Assembly (NCBI GenBank): GCA_020747065.1
Contig: JAGMVK010000019.1
Coordinates: forward strand, 62,001-126,000
Source of the DNA: Cadophora sp. MPI-SDFR-AT-0126
Taxonomy: Eukaryota; Ascomycota; Leotiomycetes; Helotiales; Ploettnerulaceae
Direction of reading: 5' to 3'
DNA length: 64,000 bases
A model generated the notes under the pieces. The model searched no databases. It was not told where the DNA came from and saw nothing but the letters and a program-made list of their open reading frames with translations. Shown here piece by piece: positions 46,223 through 55,745 of this stretch. Both the position numbers and the translations under genes were made by a program. Positions within the stretch are counted from its first letter, which is position 1, and every line of letters begins with the position of its first letter.

Positions 46223-47253
46223 ATGGCCTCCTCTGCCGCACGCACACTTTCCGCCATGCAACAAGCGATCTCGATTCCACATCTTGATCACTTGCTGTTT
46301 CTCAAGCTTCGTGCATGCACAACTCTTCCCTTATCTCTTCGCAGACAGAGTACCAGCTTCTCGGCCTCTCACCTACCAATACAAGAACCACCTGGCTCAG
46401 GACAATATGGGATAGATAATTTTCTGCTTGCTTGCTTGAATTTTTGCCACCTTACTTGTTGGCTTTGGTCTTGTGTGTGTTTTTAATTGATAGCAGGACG
46501 AAGGACTTGGTCTGTTTGGGTCTCATTCCGGTTTTGGGTTCTGGTTTGACGGTTCGGTTGACACGCACTTCCCGAGATCTGAAATTCAACATTTGGGATG
46601 TTAGGAGTGTGTCGAACTCGAGCTGTCACTCGCTACTACTGTCGTTAATAATTCTAGACTGTTGTAATTCACTCTTTTTGCATTACTTCACTGTTCCTCT
46701 TGGTTCTTACACTCTACTCGTAAGTGGAGAAAAGTTCCCTTTGCATGGGTAACGGTGCGAATCAGGGCCGTGTTCAGCTTCGGGATCCCAGCATCAACGG
46801 TCGCTACACAATTACACTGCAGTCGATAAATTCCCGGTCCCAATTTCCATTCTCCAACGCCGCATTGGTCAGCGTTGCATCTCCTGCACACAATTTTGCG
46901 CACATGATCCAGTACCTCGATCGTAGATCCCCAATTGAGATTGTACGACCTAAGCGAAACAAAACAGTTACACAAATATGATCAGGTCCCAATATCACAA
47001 GCAGCATGTCTCACATTGGTACTAGCTAGCATAGGAAAAAAAATGAACTGTTGGGACTGTAGATACTACCCATTTTGAACACAGCTCTAGTAACGATTTT
47101 CGTCTAGGATATAACATGTGAAGCACTCTTTCATGGCCTACCACACTCTATTGTACGGATAAAACGCCGATCCCGACAAGCTCTTTCTGTTTCGCCGCTA
47201 ACACCCAAATCTTCCCCCAGGTAGGTATGAATGACATACAACAAGCGACACAT
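46223..47253. other. Convergent 3' intergenic region
   Basis: Between hydrophobin (+) and Rad54 (-) stops. No gene seen. Confidence 0.5.
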
Positions 47254-49794
47254 CTAATGTGAAATATACTGGAACACAGCCGACACAGCCTCGTCCCCAC
47301 ACTCCTGTCTCAGTAGCAAATCCTGGATCGACTTCAATCCATCGTTGACGAAGTGGTTCCAAGTACTGGTGTCACCATATATCATCGCCGGGGCTTTGAG
47401 GAACTGCTTGCCATCAGGCTTGCAGCGTTTGCATTTGAACGTGTCGTGTGTGTCACTGGTCGTTTTCCCATGGTATTGGAACAGCTCACGTAGACTATCG
47501 AGGGTGAAATGACGTTCCACATCCTCCGCAGAATCGACGACGCATGAGGAAAGAGATTGCTTGTGAGATTGCCGTTGAAAGATCTTCTCTTCGATGGTTC
47601 CTGTGGCAATGAAACGGTACACAAAGCAATCTTTCTTCTGACCATCTCTCCACACACGGGCAAGAGCTTGTTGATCTGCAGCGGGGTTCCAATCTGGGTC
47701 GAAGAGGACAAGTCGATTGGCACCGATGAGATTGAGACCGCATCCTCCAGCCTTACTGCTCAGGAGGAAAACGAACTCGTTGCCGTCTGGATCGTTGAAT
47801 TTGTCGACAAGTTTCTGTCGCTTCGTCACGTTCATTGTGCCGTCAAGCCGAAGACTTCCATATCCACGATTACGGCAGAGCTTGTCAAACATATCGAGTG
47901 TCTGGGTATAATTGCTAATGAGAACAATTTTGTCGTTCGTGTCTTGATGGATACGAGCAAGCATGCGGTCCAAAACTTGCATTTTCCCGGAGTACCAAGT
48001 TTTGATATCACGATCTCTGCCTCGCGAATCCTTGGGCACATAGTCGTCTGGGAAGTGCTTCTCGCAGCCAGTCAAATCATCGGGCAGGCTGAGTAAGTCT
48101 GGGTGATTGCAGAGCTTCTTAAGCATTCCGATAGCCTTAAGAGGCTGACTGCCCTTGCCACGAAGCAATGCTTTGATGTCGGGACTGCTGATGAAATGAT
48201 TGTATAGGTCGAGTTGGAAAGGAGCTAAATTGCAGAAGACAACATGCTCGTACTTGACAGGCAGATATTTCGACAGAATATCGTTTGTGCGTCTGATGAT
48301 GAACTTATTGACGACGCTCAACAGCTCTCGAACGGTGGCGTCTCCCTTCTCTCTGTCTTTGTCGCTTCCAGCAGCATCACGGCCCTTGAGAATAGGCAGT
48401 TCGTATTTCTTTCGGAACTCCATTCGCGTGCCGAGCAAGCCAGGGTTGGCAAAACTGATGAGCGAGAAGTACTCAGAAAGATCGTTCTGAATTGGGGTCC
48501 CCGACAGAATAACCCTTCTTGATACATTGAGACTGTTGAGCGCTGTGAAAGTCTGACTGTCGCCATTTTTCAATCGATGACCTTCGTCGCAAAGCATCAG
48601 TCCGATCTTCGTGTTCTTCAGTTCGTCGACATTGAGTCTAAGTGTTTCATAAGAAACGATAATCACCGGCCTGGTAACGGAACGGCCTGTTGCGATAGCC
48701 CACTGCCGCAGCTGCTGTTGCAATTCCTCCTTGGAAGCTTTGCCATCAATTGCAAAGGGCTGAATGGCGTCTGGACCAAGCCATTTGACCAACTCGTTTG
48801 CCCAGTTCTTGACCAGACTTGACGGGCAGGCGATGATAGCTTTCTGGATGGTTGATCTGCCAGCGTCCGGCGATTGCTTCAAGAGCGTCCACATCAGCGT
48901 GATACACTGCAGAGTCTTTCCTAAACCCATCTCATCTGCCATAATGCATCCGTTTGCATTATCTTCAATCATTCCGGTGACGCATTTGTACATAAACTTC
49001 ACACCTTCAATTTGATGGGGTCGTAGAACCTTCGCTAGACGTGGATCAATTACAACGGGAACCTTCGGCCTCTCCGTGTCAACGACTTTTTTGATACCCA
49101 GAATCTCCGCCAGTGACTTGTGTACCAAGGGAGCATCGATTTTTGGTGGCTCTCCACTTTCAGCTTTCCTGGCTTCTTCAATCGTCCTAGGTTTCTCATC
49201 GATCGTAGGATCGTAGAGGACAATTGCGAACTCTCCGCTAGGGTCGTGAAGTGGCTTCGCAATAAAAACTGCACCTTGCCTCAATCCAAGTGTAGGTGGA
49301 GGCCGGTTCGGGTTATACGATGATATATTCTTGTTCATCAGTGGAACGGCAAATCGTTTCCTGAACATAGTCTCCTTGTCCTTGACCTGGAATACTGGAA
49401 ACTTGTTCGACTCTCTGTTTGCAAGGGCCAATCGATCCTCGTTCGTCCACGCCTTATCCACATCGTCCTTATCTCCATCAGCACCTCCATAATCAACCTT
49501 CCTTCGCTTCCGCGTCGGCTTTTCGGATGTTCGAGTGACTGTAGCGGATCCAGGACATCTAAACGGTTTGATGAGTCTGTCGACGGATTGAGGAGTGTAG
49601 AGTCGCTGGGAGCCCTGAGGAGCAGATGGCTTCGCGGATGGTGTTGGATAGTTGTTCTCCTTGTCATCACCCAGAGTCAATCCGAATGGCTTCTTCAACC
49701 GGTCAAGATTCTGAGGAGTTCCCCCATGGGTTCCAAGGCGCTTCTTCGAGACTGTTGGTGTACTCGATGTCTCTTCCGGAGGCGTGATCATCAT
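47254..49794 (-). CDS. RAD54: DNA repair and recombination ATPase Rad54
   Basis: 846 aa in one exon. Rad54 is a Swi2/Snf2 translocase that works with Rad51 in homologous recombination, promoting strand invasion and removing Rad51 from duplex DNA. The N-terminus is basic with RAD54-type motifs (DRLKKPFG, VDRLIKPFRCPG). The helicase core has Walker A in ADEMGLGKTLQCITLMW (about 285-300), the DEGH box in LMLCDEGHRLKN (about 402), SGTPIQNDLSEYFSL, and the C-terminal lobe with LLSSKAGGCGLNLIGANRL, FDPDWNPAADQQALARVWRDGQ and FIATGTIEEKIFQRQ. The C-terminal CVVDSAEDVERHF region and the CKRCKPDG Cys pair fit Rad54 rather than other Snf2 families. Confidence 0.97.
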   Translation of the reverse strand: MMITPPEETSSTPTVSKKRLGTHGGTPQNLDRLKKPFGLTLGDDKENNYPTPSAKPSAPQGSQRLYTPQSVDRLIKPFRCPGSATVTRTSEKPTRKRRKVDYGGADGDKDDVDKAWTNEDRLALANRESNKFPVFQVKDKETMFRKRFAVPLMNKNISSYNPNRPPPTLGLRQGAVFIAKPLHDPSGEFAIVLYDPTIDEKPRTIEEARKAESGEPPKIDAPLVHKSLAEILGIKKVVDTERPKVPVVIDPRLAKVLRPHQIEGVKFMYKCVTGMIEDNANGCIMADEMGLGKTLQCITLMWTLLKQSPDAGRSTIQKAIIACPSSLVKNWANELVKWLGPDAIQPFAIDGKASKEELQQQLRQWAIATGRSVTRPVIIVSYETLRLNVDELKNTKIGLMLCDEGHRLKNGDSQTFTALNSLNVSRRVILSGTPIQNDLSEYFSLISFANPGLLGTRMEFRKKYELPILKGRDAAGSDKDREKGDATVRELLSVVNKFIIRRTNDILSKYLPVKYEHVVFCNLAPFQLDLYNHFISSPDIKALLRGKGSQPLKAIGMLKKLCNHPDLLSLPDDLTGCEKHFPDDYVPKDSRGRDRDIKTWYSGKMQVLDRMLARIHQDTNDKIVLISNYTQTLDMFDKLCRNRGYGSLRLDGTMNVTKRQKLVDKFNDPDGNEFVFLLSSKAGGCGLNLIGANRLVLFDPDWNPAADQQALARVWRDGQKKDCFVYRFIATGTIEEKIFQRQSHKQSLSSCVVDSAEDVERHFTLDSLRELFQYHGKTTSDTHDTFKCKRCKPDGKQFLKAPAMIYGDTSTWNHFVNDGLKSIQDLLLRQECGDEAVSAVFQYISH

Positions 49795-50263
49795 CTTGAC
49801 GTATTCCAGCGATTCCGCTGTTCTTCTTATTCAAACGATACCATGCTTGATGGTCTGAGTCTTTGAAGGCAGTGGTCGATGGTCGATGGTGTAGAATTGG
49901 CCCGGGTCAATTGCTTTGCTGAAGGTGGCGACATCAACAAGCCAACGCGTCTCAGAGCGGAAAGCGCGTCTCAAGGCACCAGGTAGTCACGTGTCTACCA
50001 CACGAGAACTTTTCGGGTTGTTGATGTCAGCGGCCGGGATGGATGGCCGTGTAAAGGTAAAGCAAAAAATAGGAGAAAGAAATTTCCCCGAGAAATCCCC
50101 CTCTGCTTTTCATAAATAGTACTTGTTTTCCATATCCAGATTTCATTCTTTACAAATCGTACGATCCTACAACCCCCATCTCTCTCACGCTTCACCCCAT
50201 TTTCACCAAGACCCATACATATTCTTTGCTCCCCCGCGCTAAAATATACTTCCCCCACCCATC
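49795..50263. promoter_or_regulatory. Divergent promoter region, Rad54 / small membrane protein
   Basis: 469 bp between opposed starts. Contains ACGCGT (49945-49950) and a CACGTG E-box (about 49987-49992). Confidence 0.5.
49945..49950. promoter_or_regulatory. MluI cell-cycle box (MCB-like) upstream of RAD54
   Basis: ACGCGT about 150 bp upstream of the Rad54 ATG. MBF binds this hexamer at G1/S and DNA-repair genes in yeasts. A single 6-mer can occur by chance, so this is suggestive only. Confidence 0.35.
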
Positions 50264-50587
50264 ATGACCCCGCTTCCACCAACAGCAACTGATCGTTTCT
50301 TTGCGAATTACCAGAGTCCTATTCTCATGACCACATTCGCAACCCAAGTTCTCCATCACCAGTATATACGGCGTACCACTCCAGCTTTCGAATCCCCCGC
50401 TGCTACATTTAGGATTACGTCTATTCCGAGACCTTTAAGAGCCGGTCTGGGGTGGGCAGCTGTCTTCTTGGGTCTTCTCACTCAAATCACTTTGGCGAAG
50501 AAGACTATTAGAGATTACTCGGATCCGGTCATTGCTATTTCTACTCAACGGAAGCCCTGGGTACGAAAGGTCGAGGAAGGCTTGTGA
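50264..50587 (+). CDS. Small predicted membrane protein, unknown
   Basis: 107 aa, ATG at 50264, preceded by a C/T-rich leader. Residues 1-65 are polar with YQSPILMTTFATQVLHHQYI and FRITSIPRPLRAG; one hydrophobic helix follows (LGWAAVFLGLLTQITLA, about 76-93) with Lys just after it. The C-terminus reads DPVIAISTQRKPWVRKVE. No family recognised. Position in a normal-sized gap with its own leader, and a sensible amino-acid mix, favour a real gene, but it could be a chance frame. Confidence 0.5.
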   Translation: MTPLPPTATDRFFANYQSPILMTTFATQVLHHQYIRRTTPAFESPAATFRITSIPRPLRAGLGWAAVFLGLLTQITLAKKTIRDYSDPVIAISTQRKPWVRKVEEGL

Positions 50588-50747
50588 TTTGAAGGAGATC
50601 ATTTGCTTTACTTGTTTTGGATATTTTGTCTTGCCATCTATTTCACATATTCTGGATACCATGGCCCAGCGATAACCCGACTTGTTACTCGCAATACAGT
50701 TTGAGGCCAGCTGTTCAACAATATTTGTTTGTATATATATCATTACC

Positions 50748-51749
50748 ATGTCAGCCGATTTCTGGGCCGGATACATCAGTGGGGCGGCAGGAATTCTCAT
50801 TGGGAACCCTCTCGACCTAATCAAAGTCCGTTTACAAGCATCACCATTGCGACCAGCACATTCGGTTTCTACACTTCCCACAGGAACACCTGTACCATAC
50901 ACACCACCGTTCACATCCGCCTCATCCCTCATCCGAGGTGCCACAGCTCCCATCCTCGGCTACGGCGCTCTCAACGCTCTCCTATTCGTAACGTACAATC
51001 GCACCTCATCCCTCCTCAACTCTCAAAACCCTCTCGGACCCACCGCTCCTCCCTCTCTCTGGACGACCTGGATCGCTGGCGCAATAGGTGGTCTCGCAAC
51101 ATGGGTCGTCTCCACACCCACAGAACTCGTCAAATGCCGCGCACAGATCTCAAATTCCGTCGCGACAGCCTCAAGCTGGGGAATCACTCGAGAGATTCTC
51201 CGGCGTGAGGGAATCCGAGGCTTGTATTTCGGAGGCGTGGTCACGGCGTTGCGGGATAGTGTCGGGTATGGGTTTTACTTCTGGTCTTATGAGATTACTA
51301 CGAGGTTGATGGAGAAGAAGTTGAGGGAGCGGGGAGGAGCGGATGGTGGGAGTGATGGTGTGGGTGAAGCTGGGAAAGTGCTGCTGTGTGGCGGACTTGC
51401 TGGTGTTGTGACCTGGGCGAGCATTTTTCCATTGGATGTCATCAAGACGAGAGTCCAGACGCAGCAGTTCCAACAGATACCAAGACCGACGGCCGCTGAA
51501 GGAGCTCCTCTCCTGGCAACGGAATCGCATCCTGTACCGAGAAAAGTCGGAGCCATTGAAATTGCGCGGAATGCGTACCGGACAGAAGGAGTAGGAGTAT
51601 TCTTCAGAGGGCTAGGTGTCTGCAGTCTAAGGGCATTTATTGTGAACGCTGCGCAGTGGGCTGTTTACGAGTGGATCATGAATGAGCTGGATCCGAAGAG
51701 AAAAATTGCGATGACGAGTAATAATTCAAGTGACGATGTAAAATTATGA
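50748..51749 (+). CDS. Mitochondrial carrier family (SLC25) transporter
   Basis: 333 aa in one exon. Carriers of this family exchange metabolites across the mitochondrial inner membrane through six helices. Three carrier signatures are present: GNPLDLIKVRLQ (about 20-32), STPTELVKCRAQ (about 124-135) and IFPLDVIKTRVQ (about 228-239), one per repeat, each followed by a G-x-x-x-G-type partner (GIRGLYFGG, GVGVFFRGLG). PTELVKCRAQ in repeat 2 resembles ornithine/basic-amino-acid and acylcarnitine-like carriers, but the substrate cannot be set from sequence alone. The ATG at 50748 places the first helix (SADFWAGYISGAAGIL) at the N-terminus as usual; no presequence is needed. Confidence 0.92.
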   Translation: MSADFWAGYISGAAGILIGNPLDLIKVRLQASPLRPAHSVSTLPTGTPVPYTPPFTSASSLIRGATAPILGYGALNALLFVTYNRTSSLLNSQNPLGPTAPPSLWTTWIAGAIGGLATWVVSTPTELVKCRAQISNSVATASSWGITREILRREGIRGLYFGGVVTALRDSVGYGFYFWSYEITTRLMEKKLRERGGADGGSDGVGEAGKVLLCGGLAGVVTWASIFPLDVIKTRVQTQQFQQIPRPTAAEGAPLLATESHPVPRKVGAIEIARNAYRTEGVGVFFRGLGVCSLRAFIVNAAQWAVYEWIMNELDPKRKIAMTSNNSSDDVKL

Positions 51750-52108
51750 GATTTAAGATGTTAGGCATTTTAGACTAGACTAGAACATAGAGATAGATAC
51801 CTCGAACGACTGATATTGGCGTCGTTTGAATAGACGATATTAGACGAACATTATATGCCTTGACTTCAGAAAGCTGCCCTTGGTGTGATTATCTTCTGCG
51901 TCAGATAGAACTCTGCAAGGTTCAATATGTATATTTTTGTAGTATTTTCTACATTAGTGGGTCGCCTCTGACTCTATGTTCAAATCGATCGAGACTCCGA
52001 CTTCCAAACTCAGGAACAGATCCAAAAGCTAGGGATCCTGAAGGCCATCCAGATCAAACCACGAATACGACCCAAGAACCCACCCAAACAAACAATATCA
52101 TAAAGTCA
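51750..52108. other. Convergent 3' intergenic region
   Basis: Between the carrier (+) and ferric-reductase-like (-) stops. No gene seen. Confidence 0.5.
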
Positions 52109-54010
52109 TCACCACCCAAACTTCTCAATCGCAACATCCACGTCCCTCCCATCTCTCACAAGTCCCGCACAAGTGTTCCTGACCAATCTCCCCATCCCAT
52201 CGGGTCCACTTGCAACAACACTCGTCTTCTTCCCCTTCTGTCCAGAATAGGAGTCCACCAAATCACAAATCATCGTCTTCAAATCCGGCCTCCCAATCTC
52301 CTCTGTCGCACGCGGAACAATGACTTCAGCACCTAACAGCTCTGCCTCAGCAAGCGCCTCTCTTCCTAGCCATGAAAGATGTGCAGTCTCATGAATCACC
52401 CAGATAAGTACGACTTTCTGTCTGCGTAGCGAAGAGTATGGCGCAATTTCGGTGTCCGAGGATCGGTTGATGTCGAGGAGATGTCTAATTAAAGGCCATG
52501 AAACGGCTATGCCGCTACCGCCTGCTACGAGGAGAGCCAAATCGGATTCTTCGAGCATTTCGCGAGCGTGAGAGCTTCCGTAAGGGCCATCGATGCGGAT
52601 CTTGAGAGTCTTGTGGAGACGAGCTGCGTTTAGAATATCGCGGGAGAAACCATCTTGGGCTCGAATGATGAGATCCATTCGAGCAATTTCATCTCCTGGC
52701 TTTGGTGCGGCGGAAGCGATGGTGAAAGGGTGAGCTTGCAGGATGTGCTGGCGAGATAGTGATGGGACGGTGACGAATATGTGATCAGTGGGTTGCCAGC
52801 CACCATAGATCGATCTTTCAAACAGTCCAAAAAGCCCGGTTCTAGGACGTAGTAAGATGGTGGAGGAGATCTTAATGGTATCTTCATCTTCTAGAATCTT
52901 GGTTCGAGCCTCAATTGTCATGCTCTTCATGCTAATTCGATGCAAAACGCGGTCCAGGATGAAGATAATCAAAGGGGCGAGAGCATATGGCCTTCCGGTG
53001 TGATGGTGAAAGTACAGGCCCAGTAGAGCCAAAACTTGGAAGACAACATGAAATCCTAGAAACAGTTCGTACCACCGCTGACGGAAGCTACCGAGCGAAG
53101 TAAAGTAAAGCAACTCGTACGCGAACAACATCCCGACTCCAATGAGATTCCGCCTCAACAGTAAAAATCGGACAAGTCCGAAGCCGCTTGGTCTGAAAAG
53201 CACATACCAAACAGCCAGAAAGCCAACAGAGTGAAAGAAACCTTCCAAACATAACAGCTCTCCGAGTCGACGATGAAAAATATTCAAAGACTCGTAAGAC
53301 CGGCCAATGAGAAACTTCAAAGGCTGATTCTTCGCAGCTAGTATATACAAAAGAGGTATGTTTGCAGAAAATACAAGACCGAAGCGGTCTGCTAGAACAA
53401 CAAAGTCAATAACGTTGATTCTTATGTCGTAGAAAATGTAGAAGAGGTTAAGACTCCAAAATGCAAGTACAACAATGGAGGTGCCATTCGATGGAAGAGT
53501 TTTGTTGATAACTGGAATTGGCCGAGGTTGATAGATCAGATAGGCTTTGGCAAAAGAGTTCAATGAGCCTCTGGAGGGACGGCTGCCACTGGGTGTGAGA
53601 AGCGGGGTTGCTTCATCTATGTCTTTTTGAGGAGGACTGGAAGTGCCTTGGACTGTACTGCTGCTAGAAGAGTAGACAAGTCTGACATCTTCATTTGACG
53701 CAGGGACAGGTTTATTTCTTTGGGCATCTCCATCGTTGATGTCCTCGATCTTTAGGACCTGTAACCGCGATTCCCGCCTTCGTTTCCATCTGATGGCTTT
53801 CGAAGTCCAGTGCGAGACCGAGAGGACAGCAACGAAGCCCAAGATGACAATGTGATACGTCAAAATAAATCCCCTAGACCATAGGACCTTCTCTATCAAT
53901 TTCCGAAGTCGTGGATCCCGACCTGGTGGTTGAGATTCGCCGGTATCGGTCGTAAATATCGAGACTCTCAAGGCATAGCGGATGCCTTCACGAAGCCATT
54001 CTGATTCCAT
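52109..54010 (-). CDS. Ferric-reductase-like transmembrane oxidoreductase
   Basis: 633 aa in one exon from the ATG at 54010. These proteins move electrons from cytosolic NADPH via FAD and two hemes across a membrane to Fe(III) or similar acceptors. Hydrophobic helices run from about 40 to 380. Two histidines spaced 14 apart occur in each of two helices, FHRRLGELLCLEGFFH and FHVVFQVLALLGLYFH, the bis-heme arrangement of the Fre/Nox family. The FAD site is HPFTIAS, the NADPH loop VAGGSGIAVSWPLI, and the C-terminus SVVASGPDGMGRLVRN. There is no cleavable signal peptide and no EF-hand. Iron specificity is not demonstrated; no iron-uptake neighbour is present. Confidence 0.92.
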   Translation of the reverse strand: MESEWLREGIRYALRVSIFTTDTGESQPPGRDPRLRKLIEKVLWSRGFILTYHIVILGFVAVLSVSHWTSKAIRWKRRRESRLQVLKIEDINDGDAQRNKPVPASNEDVRLVYSSSSSTVQGTSSPPQKDIDEATPLLTPSGSRPSRGSLNSFAKAYLIYQPRPIPVINKTLPSNGTSIVVLAFWSLNLFYIFYDIRINVIDFVVLADRFGLVFSANIPLLYILAAKNQPLKFLIGRSYESLNIFHRRLGELLCLEGFFHSVGFLAVWYVLFRPSGFGLVRFLLLRRNLIGVGMLFAYELLYFTSLGSFRQRWYELFLGFHVVFQVLALLGLYFHHHTGRPYALAPLIIFILDRVLHRISMKSMTIEARTKILEDEDTIKISSTILLRPRTGLFGLFERSIYGGWQPTDHIFVTVPSLSRQHILQAHPFTIASAAPKPGDEIARMDLIIRAQDGFSRDILNAARLHKTLKIRIDGPYGSSHAREMLEESDLALLVAGGSGIAVSWPLIRHLLDINRSSDTEIAPYSSLRRQKVVLIWVIHETAHLSWLGREALAEAELLGAEVIVPRATEEIGRPDLKTMICDLVDSYSGQKGKKTSVVASGPDGMGRLVRNTCAGLVRDGRDVDVAIEKFGW

Positions 54011-54283
54011 GGCCGTGATACTGGCCTGTGTCACGAAAGACACCCGTTACACGACCACAGCATATACGGGCTGGATGATACCGTGTAGGACAGTGTGAAG
54101 GATGATGTGGTGTTGATGCACGTGGATGCACGTCGGGAATCAATGCATCTGATAAGATTAGGAAAATACGGGGCCGATTGAAGCGAGCTCTCAGGACAGT
54201 TGAGGTGCAGACGGTATATTTTTGAAGCACCACCATCCCAGCTCTCCTGGCAGCGTGCAGCGAAGCTGTCAACCACGGCCGAA
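54011..54283. promoter_or_regulatory. Short divergent promoter, ferric-reductase-like / prefoldin 3
   Basis: 273 bp between opposed start codons, so the two promoters must overlap or abut. No motif named. Confidence 0.45.
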
Positions 54284-55174
54284 ATGGCAGACACAGAACC
54301 AAAGTGAGTATAACTTGTAGTTCAGCCTTCCATTGCTCCTAGCAAATATTCAACCTAATACAATCTGCAGAAAAGAAGTAGTCGCTCCAACAAACCCTCG
54401 AGGCATCCCATATGCGCCCTTCGTCGACAAAGTCGAGGACTATGTCACATCTCGCGCAGATGTTGAGAAGACGTTGAAGAAGTTCCAGGAGATGATCTCG
54501 TATGCATCTACAGGCCAGACTCCGGGCGTAAGGGCTTATATGGTATTAGAAAATATCAGTTCATGGAATCGAATCAACAACGGCGAGCTGCAGGACTGAA
54601 AGACAAGATGCCAGATATCCAAAAGACACTTGATATGGTGAAATTCTTGAAGACAAGACAGGTATGCGGCCTGTTGGTTGCTGGAGTGCTGGAAGCTAAT
54701 AGTGCTTGGAAACAGCCCGGTTCAGACCCAATAGAGGCTACATTCGAGCTCAACGACACCCTATACGCGAAAGCACACGTCCCGCCTACAGAAGAAGTCT
54801 ACCTATGGCTAGGTGTATGTGCCGTGAAATCGATACTGCCTGGACCATGTTGACAGAAACAGGCAAATGTTATGCTTTCATACCCGATTGATGAGGCGGA
54901 GGAGCTCCTCACTGGAAAGCTTGCAGGTGCAAAGCAAAATTTGGCGAATTGCGAGGAAGATCAAGAATTTTTGAGGGAACAGATTACGGCAAGTCCACCC
55001 CTGGTATTGTAGAAGCATGTGTGCGGTGGCCATCAGGAGGATATGGCTAACTTTACATAGACTATGGAAGTTGCGACTGCTCGAGTCTACAATTGGGATG
55101 TCACAATGAAGCGCAAGGAGAAGAACGAGCAAGAGACAATAGAGGCTGGAGAGAAGGGTACACCAAATGGTTGA
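54284..55174 (+). CDS. PAC10: Prefoldin subunit 3
   Basis: Six exons, 54284-54303, 54371-54499, 54550-54661, 54716-54814, 54863-54988, 55061-55174, give 199 aa, the usual length. Prefoldin is a cytosolic hexamer that hands unfolded actin and tubulin to the CCT chaperonin. Exons 1-2 give MADTEPKKEVVAPTNPRGIP and VDKVEDYVTS; the first coiled coil follows (LKKFQEMISKYQFMESNQQR). The beta-hairpin region is FELNDTLYAKAHV and VYLWLGANVMLSYPIDEAEE, diagnostic of the alpha-class subunit 3. The second coiled coil ends in a charged tail. The fifth intron (54989-55060) has a GC donor (ACG|GCAAGT) and an AG acceptor, the only clear non-GT intron in the window. Confidence 0.95.
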
Positions 55175-55745
55175 TATTAAAGAAAGAATGAAGAAACGAC
55201 AATTCCCAATGCATGGCCATGCAGCTGCTCTTTCACAAGCATCTCTTTCACTAATTTATAACTCCTTTTCGCCTTCGTAATCCCAGAGAGGTTTGTCTCA
55301 CAGTTGGACATCAAATGCTTGGAACAATATCTGGCTGTCTGACAGTCTTGGATTTACAGGCAGCCCTGCATTTGACCGCCAAAGCAGCGCCAAAATAACG
55401 GAAGACCGATCAAGGCAATTTATGAAATCCTGGTCCAAAATTGCAAAAGCAAGATCAAGAAAGAGCATCGAATTCATGGAACTACATTCGTCGAGAAGTT
55501 GTTAAGTCGAGCTGTTAATTCAAGTGTTACACAGGTTATGATATTTCCCAGGGCAAAGTGTCATGAATTTCTGTTAGTGCTGCTTTGGCGTCAACCCTTC
55601 TCCTGTTTGTTTGCTAGCTTCACCGCCTTAACCCACTTCGTCATTCCCGTTGCCCCTCTACTTTTGTTGAACCTCGAACCTCGAATCTTGAACTGCCACC
55701 TAACAACAACACATCTCCCTCCCACAACCACCCACACTCGTCACC
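55175..55745. other. Tandem intergenic region, prefoldin 3 / Sec14
   Basis: 571 bp holding the Sec14 promoter and C/A-rich leader. No gene seen. Confidence 0.5.
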
